DNA of 64,000 nucleotides from Pseudomonas sp. URMO17WK12:I11 (GCF_007677725.1 NZ_VEDF01000016.1:42235-106234), one strand, 5' to 3'; numbered from the stretch's first letter, positions 33,179 through 42,801 are shown. Translations and numbers: made by a program. Notes: generated from the sequence alone by a model not told the origin.

Positions 33179-34108
33179 ATGGACCTGCTCAATGCCATCC
33201 GCAGCTTCATCAAGGTCGCCGAAGCCGGCAGCATCGCCGCTGCTGCCCGCAACCTAGGCCTCAGCCCGGCGGCCGTCAGCCAGAACCTCGCGCGTCTCGA
33301 AGCACACCTGCAAGTGCGCCTCATCAGTCGCACCACCCGTAGTCTGTCGCTGACCCCCGCCGGGACCCAGTACTACGAACGCGTCCGCTACATCGAGCGC
33401 GACCTGGCACTCGCCGAACAAGCCATCAGCACACCCGAGGCCGAACCCCAAGGCCGGCTCTGCATAGCCTCCACCTCAGCCTTCGGCCGCCACATCCTGG
33501 CGCCCTTGATACCCGCATTCAGCGCCCGCTATCCTGCACTTTCGATAGAGTTGCTAACGACTGATCGCAAAGTCAATCACACACGTGAAGACATTGACGT
33601 CAGTCTGCGCATCACCCCGCAACTTGAAGATCACCTGCTTGCCCGGCGCATCGCCCGTATCCCTTTCACCTGCTGCGCCTCGCCCGGATACCTCGCCCGC
33701 ATGGGTATCCCCACCACCCCAGAGCAACTGCGTGAGCACCGCTGCCTGGTGTTCCGCTACCCGGTCGATGGGCGCTTCCTGCGCTGGGGCTTCGTGCGCG
33801 ACGGCATGCGCTTCGAGGCGCAGTTCGGCAACGTCCTGATCAGCGACGACATCGATGCCCTCACGCAAATGGCCCTCAACGATGGCGGCATCACCCGTCT
33901 GGCTGAATTCATCGTCAAACCGCACCTGGCCAGCGGCGCCCTGGTGCCGCTGTTCGAATACCGCGACAGCCGTCAGGTGTATGCCCAGACCGAGCCCATG
34001 GACATCTTCCTGTGTGTGGCAGACCGTTTCGCCATGACCGCAAAAGTTCATGCCTTCATGGACTACCTGCGTGACTGCCTGGGCGAGGAGTGGCGCGTGC
34101 AAGCATGA
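33179..34108 (+). CDS. LysR-family transcriptional regulator
   Basis: 309 aa. N-terminal winged HTH (residues 1-60) with FIKVAEAGSIAAAARNLGLSPAAVSQNLARLE, then a substrate-binding domain with LCIASTSAFGRHILAPLIPAF and a C-terminal FLCVADRFAMTAKVHAFMDYL as in the CrgA-like subgroup. Likely autoregulated and regulator of the divergent DUF2798 gene; effector unknown. It ends just before a bidirectional terminator. Confidence 0.88.
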   Translation: MDLLNAIRSFIKVAEAGSIAAAARNLGLSPAAVSQNLARLEAHLQVRLISRTTRSLSLTPAGTQYYERVRYIERDLALAEQAISTPEAEPQGRLCIASTSAFGRHILAPLIPAFSARYPALSIELLTTDRKVNHTREDIDVSLRITPQLEDHLLARRIARIPFTCCASPGYLARMGIPTTPEQLREHRCLVFRYPVDGRFLRWGFVRDGMRFEAQFGNVLISDDIDALTQMALNDGGITRLAEFIVKPHLASGALVPLFEYRDSRQVYAQTEPMDIFLCVADRFAMTAKVHAFMDYLRDCLGEEWRVQA

Positions 34109-34135
34109 AAAAAACCGCCACGCGGGCGGTTTTTC
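34109..34135. terminator. Bidirectional terminator between LysR and FadL-like genes
   Basis: AAAAACCGCC/GGGCGGTTTTT hairpin with a short ACGC loop, directly after the LysR stop and 18 bp before the convergent porin stop. A and T runs on each side suit both strands. Confidence 0.85.
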
Positions 34136-34152
34136 CGGTACAGCGGTACGGA

Positions 34153-35418
34153 TCAGAAACGATAGGTCAGCGAAGCACCGACGCCGTGGGCGCTGTTCTC
34201 GTACTTGGCCTGGTAACGGCCCTTGGTTGCGCTGACCAGGTTGACCTTGGTGTCTTCTTCCCACAGGTAGGAATAGGCCACATCGATGGTCATGTCTTCG
34301 CTTGGGCTCCAGCCTGCGCCCAGGCTGAACACTTTGCGATCACCCGTCGGAATGCGCGGGGAGCGATCGGTGTTGTTGGTCGGCGACTGGTCGACGGTGA
34401 AGCCGGTGCGCAGTACCCACTCCTTGTTGACCTTGTACGACGCGCCGATGGCGTGCGCCCAAGTGTCATGCCAGTTCTGCTCTTCGGAAATGGTGCCGAA
34501 CTGCCCCGCCAGTGGCGCCGGGACTTCGTTGTTGACCGTGATGTCCTTCAGGCGGCTCCAGCGTGTCCAGGTGCTGCCTGCATAGAGCGTCCATTGATCA
34601 TCCAGCTCGTGGGTGACCGAGAGGTCCACCGACTCTGGCGTCTTGATCTTCAGCTTGGCGTCGAACTTGCTGCCGCTGAATGGCCCGATCAAGGCGTTGT
34701 TGATCTTGGTGTCGCCCTCGAGCTTGTAGTCGACCATCGAGTGATACGTCAGGCCGACACGCGTACGGTCAGTGGCCTGGACCAGCACGCCAATGTTGTA
34801 GCCTACGGCGGTGTCATCACCCTTGATCTTCACTTCACCGTCGTTGCGGCCCGGCGTGAATGGGTTGATGGTGTTGGAACCCAACTCACCTTTGATGCGG
34901 TTGATGGTCGGACCGAAGCCGATCGACACCTTGTCATTGAAGGCGTAGCTGACGGTCGGTTGGAAGGTGATGACTTCGACGTGGCTTTTCTTGCCCCAGT
35001 AGCGTGCAGCGTCGCCGCTGCCGTAGTCGGTCACCAGGCCGAATGGTACGTAGACGCCGAAACCGACGCTCCAGTGTTCATCGATTGGTTTGACGTAGTA
35101 ACCCATCGGTACACCGACGACCGGTACCATGTCACCGTCGGTTTCCCCTGGCAGCGGGCTGCTGCCGGCGCCGGAGATATCGGTCTTGGCGATGACGGCA
35201 GCGCCCCCTACGGTCACCTGCTGACGCTTGAGCCGGGACATGCCGGCCGGGTTGCCATACACGGTGCTGGCATCTTCGGCAGAGGAAGAACGACCCGCGA
35301 AACCTGTCCCCATGCTGCTGATACTTTGTTCATTGAGCGCGAAGCCCGCTGCGAACAGTTGGCTCGAGGCGAGCGCAACGGCTACGCCGAGGGAGGTTTT
35401 GAGCATTGCTTTTTTCAT
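34153..35418 (-). CDS. FadL/OmpP1/TodX-type outer-membrane channel
   Basis: 421-aa outer-membrane beta-barrel for hydrophobic substrates such as long-chain fatty acids. Signal peptide MKKAMLKTSLGVAVALASSQLFA, mature start AGFALNEQSISSMGTGFAGR with the FadL hatch NPAGMSRL, and a C-terminal GVGASLTYRF ending in Phe, the BAM recognition signal. The ATG at 35418 is chosen for the signal peptide. The substrate could be fatty acids or aromatic hydrocarbons; no catabolic genes lie next to it. Confidence 0.88.
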   Translation of the reverse strand: MKKAMLKTSLGVAVALASSQLFAAGFALNEQSISSMGTGFAGRSSSAEDASTVYGNPAGMSRLKRQQVTVGGAAVIAKTDISGAGSSPLPGETDGDMVPVVGVPMGYYVKPIDEHWSVGFGVYVPFGLVTDYGSGDAARYWGKKSHVEVITFQPTVSYAFNDKVSIGFGPTINRIKGELGSNTINPFTPGRNDGEVKIKGDDTAVGYNIGVLVQATDRTRVGLTYHSMVDYKLEGDTKINNALIGPFSGSKFDAKLKIKTPESVDLSVTHELDDQWTLYAGSTWTRWSRLKDITVNNEVPAPLAGQFGTISEEQNWHDTWAHAIGASYKVNKEWVLRTGFTVDQSPTNNTDRSPRIPTGDRKVFSLGAGWSPSEDMTIDVAYSYLWEEDTKVNLVSATKGRYQAKYENSAHGVGASLTYRF

Positions 35419-35564
35419 TATTAGAAACTCCTTGGGATCTCCGGGGCGAAAAGCTACCAACAAATCACGCGCTGCGCTATAGCCTGGATCACAGGAGATA
35501 GAGCGGTTTTGTAGGACAATCCGACCACAATTCCATTTTTAACAGCAACGTTGTAGGAAGCTTC

Positions 35565-36047
35565 TTAAGATGCCTGTGGTAATTTCTGTTCTATGCAGGC
35601 ATGCCAGGCACCCGTGAAGTCGCGCAGGCGCCCTTGCGGATGGAAAATCTGCCGCCAGATCCGCGCCAGCCCAAGCAAGTCGTCGGCCGCTGGCAGCACC
35701 GTCATCTGCTGCTCGATGAGCATCCAGGCGATGGCAGTGGAGTACCGCAGGTTCACCGTCAGTTCCAGGTGCGGGCCGCCAAGAAAGGCATGCTGGCTGG
35801 CCAGGCCGCGGACCAGGCTGGCAAGGTCCGGATCATGGGCCAGAAATTGATCCCATACTGCTTGGTGCCGATGCTCGCCGATGCGGTACAGGCCATGGCC
35901 GCGGCGGTCGTGCAGCGCTGAGCCAAGCGCAGACTGGCTGGCCGCGATGCCCAGCAATAGGGCCTCGGCACTGGCACAGTGACGATTGAGGTAGACCAGG
36001 GTTGGTCGAATCACATACTGACACAATTCACTAGCCGCAATACCCAT
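35565..36047 (-). CDS. Hypothetical protein (160 aa)
   Basis: I do not recognise a family with confidence. The product is soluble, helical and rich in His and Ala. LLLGIAASQSALGSALHDRRGHGLYRIGEHRHQAVWDQFLA is broken here into its main features: an AASQS segment where lysozyme-like proteins have their catalytic Glu region, then GHGLYRIG. That resembles phage-associated transglycosylase-like helices, but a Gln stands where Glu would be expected. The frame is much better than the overlapping plus-strand one. Base use is like the core genome. Confidence 0.55.
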   Translation of the reverse strand: MGIAASELCQYVIRPTLVYLNRHCASAEALLLGIAASQSALGSALHDRRGHGLYRIGEHRHQAVWDQFLAHDPDLASLVRGLASQHAFLGGPHLELTVNLRYSTAIAWMLIEQQMTVLPAADDLLGLARIWRQIFHPQGRLRDFTGAWHACIEQKLPQAS

Positions 36048-36295
36048 GATGGCCTCGAGCGATGAGGTACCGACGGGCGCTGGAGCTTGGCAGCTGGTGA
36101 GTGTTCAGGCCCGCCGGAAGCGGCAAGGGCCGCTCGAGTTGAAGTGTAGTGTGATAATCAGCACGTAAAGAGCTGTTTTTAAATCAATTGCAGCATGCTT
36201 CACTGGGCTATATGCCTTGCGGCAATTAGTCCAGGAAGCGCTTGACGGTGAAGGGAAAAGGCCATTCAGGCAGCGAATACCGCGGTATTCGCTGC

Positions 36296-36520
36296 TCACG
36301 CGGTCAGTGATTGGCGCGTGCGATCGATGACCGCCTGCAATGGCTCCGAGCGGCTGTACTGTTCAGGGTACAAGCGTTCGGTGTGGCAGGCGATGCCGTG
36401 CTCGTCCACCAGGGTAAAACTGAAGCTGCCTTTGCGAGGCGCGACGATAAGGCACTTCAACGGCGAGAAGGCCTGGGATAGGGTGCCAATGGCAGCCTGA
36501 ATTTGATGATGAGTATGCAT
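36296..36520 (-). CDS. Small protein, possibly DUF1652 family (74 aa)
   Basis: 74 aa from the ATG at 36520, which has GGAGG within 12 nt upstream; a longer in-frame start gives a basic, unlikely extension. The FSPLKCLIVAPRKGSFSFTL beta strands, HGIACHTERLYPEQYS and C-terminal LQAVIDRTRQSLTA helix resemble the short DUF1652 proteins common in Pseudomonas. Function unknown. Confidence 0.6.
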   Translation of the reverse strand: MHTHHQIQAAIGTLSQAFSPLKCLIVAPRKGSFSFTLVDEHGIACHTERLYPEQYSRSEPLQAVIDRTRQSLTA

Positions 36521-37466
36521 GTTGTTTGGAGGTTCCTGCTTGAACACGGAGGATGTGATCCGTGCATGATAGAAACGTTCCAGTGACGTCTTTATTAAGG
36601 GACGAGCGAACCTGACTGGAACAGGGCAGCCAGAGGGGGCGCATTCAATAGGTAGGCGCTTGGGCTGACTGGTAGGTACATCAGAAGGCAGGCAACACAA
36701 CGGGGCCAAGGTTCTAGGCCGGCGGAGTTGAATCCTGATCAATCTGCTCGTGATTCAAGCTTGCACAGCGTGGGCTGGCGAAGGAATCATCAGTGGGCCG
36801 GTCCTGGTTTCAGCAGCGACCGCTTGGGGGGCGATGGGCTGCAAGGACGTAGTGGCCAGAATTGACTTTCAGCTGGGGTACTAACGAGACGCACCTTACA
36901 GAAAACGCCGTGCCAATGCAAGCACTGTGTTTTCTGCGCTGAGCCGAGCAGTATGCCGCGTCTGCTTGGCTCTGTGAAGAGGGGCGGAGGCTGGCTTGGC
37001 ACGCCCTTCGATTAAACACGGGCGATGGCATGAGCGCCCAGCGGGCAGTTGTCAACATCCGCGAGCTCAGTTGTAACGGCACGGCAACAGCTCGGACAGC
37101 ACTCGCCAATGACTTGACTGGTGGTTTAAGTCAATGAAAAAAAACACTATTTTTTGCTGGTGAAAAAATCGTCAGTTTGACTGTAGGCCCCGTTATTCGG
37201 GGCTTTGCGGGCGCAATGAGGGTGTTGTCCACCGAGTTATCCACAGGAACTGTGGATTGTCCGGGGCGCTTGCTCTAGTGCGGGCGCGCCAGCCTCTCGA
37301 GGAACTGTCCGGCGATTATTGCGCACTGGTCGACCGTGCGGTCAGTGATGACAAAACGTCAAGAAAAGATCATTTAAAATTTTTTCCATGTTGGCCACCT
37401 TGGGTAGGTCAGGTTTGAAAAAAAGAGTAGAGTGGCGCGCTTTTCCAGCTGCCAACCCAGTCGGTC
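36521..37466. other. Gene-poor 0.95-kb stretch
   Basis: No frame here has both a ribosome site and protein-like composition; the minus-strand frames at 36790-37109 look spurious. It is more AT-rich than its surroundings, with an A/T-rich segment at 37134-37170, an isolated terminator-like hairpin at 37187-37206 and a perfect DnaA-box sequence at 37237-37245. It may carry an unannotated small RNA ending at the hairpin. Confidence 0.5.
37187..37206 (+). terminator. Orphan terminator-like hairpin
   Basis: GCCCCG/CGGGGC with loop TTATT followed by TTT. No gene ends upstream on the plus strand, so if it is active it may close a small RNA. Confidence 0.45.
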
Positions 37467-37826
37467 ATGAAATTTCGTGGTAAATCGCTCGCCAGCTCCG
37501 TAGCTACTCTGCCAGCCCCATCGCCCAAGCGCTTCTCCCTGAAAGTCGCCCTGTGGTTGCTCGACACCCCGCGCCTGGGGGAAAACCAGCAGGTCAAGCA
37601 AATCGCCGGGCGTCTGCTCAAACAGCCTGCACGGCAGGGCGTGGTAGCGGCGCAGAGCCGGTTAGGACAGATGCTGTGCCGCGATTGCGGCAGTGCCCGT
37701 GATCGGCGCATTGGCCATGAATTGCTGCGCCAGGCAGCACGCGCCGGCGACCCGCTGGCCCAGCAAGAATATGCGCGGTTGTTCCAGGCCGATGAGCACG
37801 ACCGGGCGTCCGAGCAAACAGACTGA
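37467..37826 (+). CDS. SEL1-like repeat protein (119 aa)
   Basis: Short soluble protein with one or two SEL1-like (TPR-type) helical repeats: AAQSRLGQMLC...RRIGHELLRQAARAGDPLAQQEYARL is the A-helix/B-helix pattern with small residues at the turn (described in parts here: AGDPLAQQEYARL is the diagnostic piece). The basic N-terminus MKFRGKSLASSVATLPAP is probably disordered. No signal peptide. It lies 39 bp upstream of rmuC and could be cotranscribed. Function unknown; SEL1 proteins usually mediate protein contacts. Confidence 0.7.
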   Translation: MKFRGKSLASSVATLPAPSPKRFSLKVALWLLDTPRLGENQQVKQIAGRLLKQPARQGVVAAQSRLGQMLCRDCGSARDRRIGHELLRQAARAGDPLAQQEYARLFQADEHDRASEQTD

Positions 37827-37865
37827 TAAGCTGCACGCACGTGTAGCAGTCTGATCGGGGTAAGC

Positions 37866-39353
37866 ATGGCAGTTGATCTGACCAGCATCGTGCTGGGCTT
37901 GGTGGCGGGCGCCTTGCCTTGCCTGGGGTGGGCCTTGCACCTGCAGCGTCGGCACGCCGCCCGGTACAACGAGCAGGCGCTGCTGCAGGAGCGCTTGGGC
38001 AGTGCGCAACTGGCCCAGGCCGGTTTGCAGGCGCAACTCGATGCCAGCCGCGACGAAATCAGTGACCTCAGCGAGGCCAATGCGGCCAAGCAGGCGACCC
38101 TCGCCGCCCAAGGCCGCGAACTCGAGCTGTTGCAGATCGAGCGCGACAACGCCCGCGATGCCGCCCACGCCTGGCACCTCGAACGCGCTAACCGAGAGGC
38201 TGAATTGCGTCGGCTGGAGGCCCAGGCCGCGCGCCTGGAGGCGGAGTTGCGCGAACAGCAGGAAAGCCACCAGCAGCGCCTCGAAGACCTGCAGGAGGCC
38301 CGCGACACGCTGCGTGCGCAGTTCGCTGACCTGGCCACGAAAATCTTCGATGAACGTGAGCAACGCTTCGCCCAGACCAGCCAGCAGCACCTTGGCCAGT
38401 TGCTCGACCCGCTCAAGGAGCGCATCCAGGCGTTCGAGAAACGCGTCGAGGAAAGCTACCAGCAGGAAGCGCGCGAACGCTTCTCGCTGAGCAAGGAGCT
38501 TGAGCGCCTGCAGCAGCTGAACCTGCGCCTGTCGGATGAGGCGACCAACCTCACCCAGGCGCTCAAGGGGCAGAAGACCCAAGGCAACTGGGGCGAGCTG
38601 ATCCTGGAGCGCGTGCTGGAACATGCCGGGCTGGAGAAGGGCCGCGAGTACCGGACCCAGGTCAGCCTCAAGAGCGCCGATGGCGAACGCTTCCAGCCCG
38701 ATGTGCTGATCATGCTGCCTGGCGACAAGCAGGTGGTAGTCGATGCCAAGGTCAGTCTCACGGCCTACCAGCAGTATGTCAGCAGCAACGACGAAACCGC
38801 GCTCAAGCAGCATGTGCAGTCCTTGCGCAACCACGTCAAAGGCTTGTCGAGCAAGGACTACAACCGCCTCGAAGGCCTGCACAGCCTGGACTTCGTGCTG
38901 CTGTTCGTGCCCATCGAGGCGGCGTTCTCGGCGGCCTTGCAGGCCGAGCCCAACCTGTTCCAGGAAGCCTTCGACCGGCAGATCGTGATCGTCAGCCCCA
39001 CCACCTTGCTCGCCACCTTGCGCGTCATCGACAGCTTGTGGAAGCAAGAGCGCCAGGGTCAGAACGCTCGCGAGATCGCTGAGCGGGCAGGCTGGCTGTA
39101 CGACAAGTTCGTGCTGTTCATCCAGGACCTGGATGAACTGGGCAACCGCCTGCAGCAAGTCGATAAAGCCTATGCGGCGGCGCGCAACAAGCTCTGCGAA
39201 GGGCGCGGCAACCTGGTCAGCCGCAGCGAGCAGCTCAAGCTGCTTGGTGCCCGCGCCAGCAAGAGCCTGCCGGCCGAGCTGCTGGAACGGGCACTGAGCG
39301 ACGATGCCCTGGCGAACCAGGCGCTCACTGAACCAGACTCAGATGTCGGTTGA
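37866..39353 (+). CDS. rmuC: DNA recombination protein RmuC
   Basis: 495 aa. N-terminal TM helix (IVLGLVAGALPCLGWALHL), a long coiled coil (about residues 35-190, heptads rich in Q, E, R and L) and the conserved RmuC nuclease-like domain: TQGNWGELILERVLEHAGL, PDVLIMLPGDKQVVVDAKVSL (PD...DAK motif of PD-(D/E)xK nucleases) and SPTTLLATLRVID. In E. coli it limits inversions at short inverted repeats. Its last 29 bp overlap tail-to-tail with the convergent sensor kinase gene. Confidence 0.9.
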   Translation: MAVDLTSIVLGLVAGALPCLGWALHLQRRHAARYNEQALLQERLGSAQLAQAGLQAQLDASRDEISDLSEANAAKQATLAAQGRELELLQIERDNARDAAHAWHLERANREAELRRLEAQAARLEAELREQQESHQQRLEDLQEARDTLRAQFADLATKIFDEREQRFAQTSQQHLGQLLDPLKERIQAFEKRVEESYQQEARERFSLSKELERLQQLNLRLSDEATNLTQALKGQKTQGNWGELILERVLEHAGLEKGREYRTQVSLKSADGERFQPDVLIMLPGDKQVVVDAKVSLTAYQQYVSSNDETALKQHVQSLRNHVKGLSSKDYNRLEGLHSLDFVLLFVPIEAAFSAALQAEPNLFQEAFDRQIVIVSPTTLLATLRVIDSLWKQERQGQNAREIAERAGWLYDKFVLFIQDLDELGNRLQQVDKAYAAARNKLCEGRGNLVSRSEQLKLLGARASKSLPAELLERALSDDALANQALTEPDSDVG

Positions 39354-42300
39354 GCAAGGCCCGCAGGGCGGCAGGCTTGACCGGCTTGGCCAGGTAGTCC
39401 AGGCCCGCGGCATGCACCGTGGCCAGGGTTTCCTTGCTGCCATCGGCGCTGATCACCACCCCCGGCACGGGCTCGCCCAGCCGCGCACGTAGCCAGCCCA
39501 TCAGCCCAGTCCCGGTTTCGCCGTCATCGAGGTGAAAGTCCACCAGCGCCAGGTGCGGGCGCATGCCCTGGGCCAGCAAAGCTTCGCATTCGGCCCGGTT
39601 GCGCGCGGTCCAGACCTGACAGCCCCAGCGCCTGAGCAGGCTGTTCATGCCGATCAGGATGCTGTCTTCGTTGTCCACGCACAGCACGTGCAAGCCAGCC
39701 AGCGGTTGACTCGCCGCCTCCGGCGCGACGGGGGCGGCCACCGCAGCCTGCCTGGCAATCGGCACCTTGACCCGGAACACCGTGCCCTTGCCAGGCCACG
39801 AGCGCACCTGCAGGGGATGACCCAGTACCCGGCACAGGCCGTCAGCGATCGCCAGACCCAGGCCCAGGCCTTTTTCGGCACGGGTCTGGTGGCTGTCCAG
39901 GCGCTTGAACTCCTGGAAGATGACCTGCAGCTTGTCGTCGGCGATGCCCGGGCCGCGGTCCCACACTTCAAACCACAGATGCTCGCCCTGGCGGCGCACG
40001 CCGAGCAGCAGGGGGCTCTTGCCGTAGCGCAGGGCGTTGGTGAGAAAGTTCTGCAGCACCCGCCGTAGCAGCTTCATGTCGCTATCGACGCGTAGCCGGC
40101 TGCCGCGCAGGCGGAACTCCAGGTCTTTCTCGGCGGCCAGCACCTTGAACTCGGCGCCCAGGGTGTCGAACAGCTCGTTGAGGGCGAAGGGCTTGGCATC
40201 GGGAGTGATCTTGCCGTTTTCCAGGCGCGAGATGTCCAGCAGGTCACTGATCAGCTCCTCGGCCGAGCGCAGTGAGCTGTCCATGTGCTGGACCAGCTGC
40301 CGAGCCTCGTCGTTCATGCCTTCGGCCTGCTGCGACAGGGCGGCGGAGAACAGCCGCGCGGCGTTCAACGGCTGCATCAGGTCGTGGCTGACCGCCGCCA
40401 GGAAGCGGGTCTTGGACTTGCTCACCGCCTCGGCCTGGCTCTTGGCTTCGGACAGCGCCTGATTGAGCTGCGACAGCTCATGGGTGCGCGCAGCCACGCG
40501 CTGTTCCAGCCCTTCATTGGCATCGCGCAGCGCCTGCTCGGCCTCGCGGAATGGGGTGATGTCGGTGAAGCTCATGACGAACCCGCCACCGGGCATCGGG
40601 TTGCCGATCAGCTCGATGACCCGGCCGTTGGGGAACAGCCGTTCCGACGAATGCGCGCGGCCCTGGCGCATCCAGTGCAGGCGCCGGGCCACGTGGACCT
40701 GCGCCTCGCCAGGGCCGCACAAGCCGCGCTCGGCGTTGTAGCGAATGATATCGGCGATCGGCCGTCCGACGCTGATCAGTCCTTCGGGGTAGTTGAACAA
40801 CTCCAGGTAACGGCGGTTCCAGGCCACCAGGTGCAGGTTCTGGTCGACCACGCTGATGCCCTGGTTGATGTTCTCGATGGCGCCCTGCAGCAGCGCGCGG
40901 TTGAACTGCAGCACTTCGCTGGCTTCATCGGCGATGCGTACCACGTCTTCGAGCTGCATGTCGCGACCTTCGATAGCGGCCTTGACCACGGCGCGGGTCG
41001 ATGAGGTGCCGAGCACCCCCGCGAGCAGCCGCTCGGTGTGCTCGATCCAGTCGCCGTCGGCGTTCTGGTTGGGGTTGAAGCCTTTGCCCTGCCGGTAGGC
41101 GAAGCGGATGAAGCTCTGTCGCGCACGCTCCTCGCCGACGAAGCGCGAGGCCAGTGTCAGCAGGTCGTCGATCTGCACCGCCAGCAGCGGTTTGCTGCTC
41201 GGGTGGGCGCTGGTCTGCTGGCCGATGAAGCGCCCGGCCTGCCAGTGTTCCGATACGCGCGTGCGCGACAGCATCGAAACCCAGGCGAACAAGGTGAAAT
41301 TGCCGGCGAGCGACAACACCACACCCTGGGTGAGCGGCGTGATCGGCAGGTTCAGCGGGTTGCCATGCAACCAGGCAAGGCCCGGAAACAGCGCCAGCGA
41401 CAGGCCCAGGCTGTGCGCGATGATCGGCAGCACCAGGGTGTAGAACCACAGGAAAATACCCGCCGTGAGCCCTGCGAACACGCCGCGGCGGTTGGCCTGC
41501 TTCCAGTACAGCGCGCCGAGCATGGCCGGGGTCAACTGAGTGACGGCGGCAAAGGCGATCTGGCCGATGGTCGCAAGGCTCGCCGTGGAGCCAAGCAGGC
41601 GGTAACTGACGTAGGCCAGCAGCAGGATCACCACGATGGTCACGCGGCGTACCGAGAGCATCCAGTGACGAAACACCTCGAACGGCCGTTCGGCATTATT
41701 GCGCCGCAGCAGCCACGGCAGCAGCATGTCGTTGGAGACCATCGTCGACAGCGCGACGGCTTCGACGATGACCATGCCGGTTGCCGCTGAAGCACCGCCA
41801 ATGAAGGCCAGCAAGGCCAGGCTCGGATGCGCCTGGGCCAACGGCAGGCTGATGACGAAGGAGTCGGATATCACCGTGCCGGGCAGCAGCATCTGCCCGG
41901 CCAGCGCGATCGGCACCACGAACAATGCCGCCAGCGCCAGGTACATCGGAAACACCCAGCGGGCCAGGCGCATGTCCTGCGCTTCGATGTTCTCGACCAC
42001 GGTGACGTGGAACTGCCGCGGCAGACAGATGATCGCCATCATCGCCACGGCGGTCTGCACCACCATCGACGGCCAGTTGATGGTTTCCTGCCAATAGGTG
42101 TCCAGTTGTACCGACTGGCGTGCCTGGGTGAACAGGTCACCGAAGCCGTCGTACAGGTTGAACACCACGAACACGCCGACGGCCAGAAACGCCAGCAGCT
42201 TGATCAGCGACTCGAAGGCAATCGCCAGCACCATGCCGCGGTGGTGCTCGGTGACATCCAGGCTGCGCGTGCCGAAGACGATGGCGAACAGCGCCAACAC

Positions 42301-42801
42301 CAGCGACACCACCAGCGCGGTGTCCTGCACGCGGGTGCCCGTGGCGTCGGCATTGGCGCCGATCAGCAGGTTGACGCCGAGCACGATACCCTTGAGCTGC
42401 AAGGCGATGTACGGCAGCACGCCGACCAGGCAGATCAGCGCCACCACCACCGCCAGCGACTGCGATTTGCCGTAGCGCGCGGCGATGAAGTCGGCGATCG
42501 AGGTGATGTTCTGCTGCTTGCTGATCAACACCATCTTCTGCAGCACCCAAGGGGCGAACAGCAGCAGCAGGATCGGCCCCAGGTAAATCGGCAGAAACGC
42601 CCATAGCTGCTCGGCCGCCTGGCCGACCGCCCCGAAGAACGTCCAACTGGTGCAGTACACCGCCAGGGACAGGCTGTACACCCACGCGCGCAGGCGCGGC
42701 GGCAGCGGGGTGCTGCGCCGGTCGCCGTAGAAGGCGATGGCGAACATGACGGCCATATAGGCCAGGGCGACCACGGCGATCAGCCCGCTGGACAACGACA
42801 T
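39325..42801 (-). CDS. mxtR: SSF-type symporter/hybrid histidine kinase (MxtR/CrbS type)
   Basis: 1158-aa membrane sensor: a sodium:solute symporter domain with about 12-13 TM segments at residues 1-500, a PAS domain near 640-750 (ENINQGISVVDQNLHLVAWN), a HisKA motif AAVSHDLMQPLNAARL (His806), HATPase with EKGLGLGLAIADGL and a C-terminal receiver with LALVDFHLDDGETG (Asp1088). The order SSF-PAS-HK-REC is that of CrbS/MxtR, which act on acetate use through a LuxR-type regulator encoded elsewhere. CbrA is similar but lacks the receiver. The symbol is given from architecture only. Confidence 0.8.
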   Translation of the reverse strand: MSLSSGLIAVVALAYMAVMFAIAFYGDRRSTPLPPRLRAWVYSLSLAVYCTSWTFFGAVGQAAEQLWAFLPIYLGPILLLLFAPWVLQKMVLISKQQNITSIADFIAARYGKSQSLAVVVALICLVGVLPYIALQLKGIVLGVNLLIGANADATGTRVQDTALVVSLVLALFAIVFGTRSLDVTEHHRGMVLAIAFESLIKLLAFLAVGVFVVFNLYDGFGDLFTQARQSVQLDTYWQETINWPSMVVQTAVAMMAIICLPRQFHVTVVENIEAQDMRLARWVFPMYLALAALFVVPIALAGQMLLPGTVISDSFVISLPLAQAHPSLALLAFIGGASAATGMVIVEAVALSTMVSNDMLLPWLLRRNNAERPFEVFRHWMLSVRRVTIVVILLLAYVSYRLLGSTASLATIGQIAFAAVTQLTPAMLGALYWKQANRRGVFAGLTAGIFLWFYTLVLPIIAHSLGLSLALFPGLAWLHGNPLNLPITPLTQGVVLSLAGNFTLFAWVSMLSRTRVSEHWQAGRFIGQQTSAHPSSKPLLAVQIDDLLTLASRFVGEERARQSFIRFAYRQGKGFNPNQNADGDWIEHTERLLAGVLGTSSTRAVVKAAIEGRDMQLEDVVRIADEASEVLQFNRALLQGAIENINQGISVVDQNLHLVAWNRRYLELFNYPEGLISVGRPIADIIRYNAERGLCGPGEAQVHVARRLHWMRQGRAHSSERLFPNGRVIELIGNPMPGGGFVMSFTDITPFREAEQALRDANEGLEQRVAARTHELSQLNQALSEAKSQAEAVSKSKTRFLAAVSHDLMQPLNAARLFSAALSQQAEGMNDEARQLVQHMDSSLRSAEELISDLLDISRLENGKITPDAKPFALNELFDTLGAEFKVLAAEKDLEFRLRGSRLRVDSDMKLLRRVLQNFLTNALRYGKSPLLLGVRRQGEHLWFEVWDRGPGIADDKLQVIFQEFKRLDSHQTRAEKGLGLGLAIADGLCRVLGHPLQVRSWPGKGTVFRVKVPIARQAAVAAPVAPEAASQPLAGLHVLCVDNEDSILIGMNSLLRRWGCQVWTARNRAECEALLAQGMRPHLALVDFHLDDGETGTGLMGWLRARLGEPVPGVVISADGSKETLATVHAAGLDYLAKPVKPAALRALLNRHLSLVQ

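Noticed and set aside
35593..35921. Plus-strand ORFs opposite the 160-aa gene
   Set aside because: Mirror frames; the minus-strand frame has better composition and start.
36105..36299. 64-codon minus-strand ORF
   Set aside because: No ribosome site, composition unlike protein, and AT-rich intergenic context.
36790..37109. Two overlapping minus-strand ORFs of 70 and 99 codons
   Set aside because: Neither has a Shine-Dalgarno or a protein-like pattern; region treated as non-coding.
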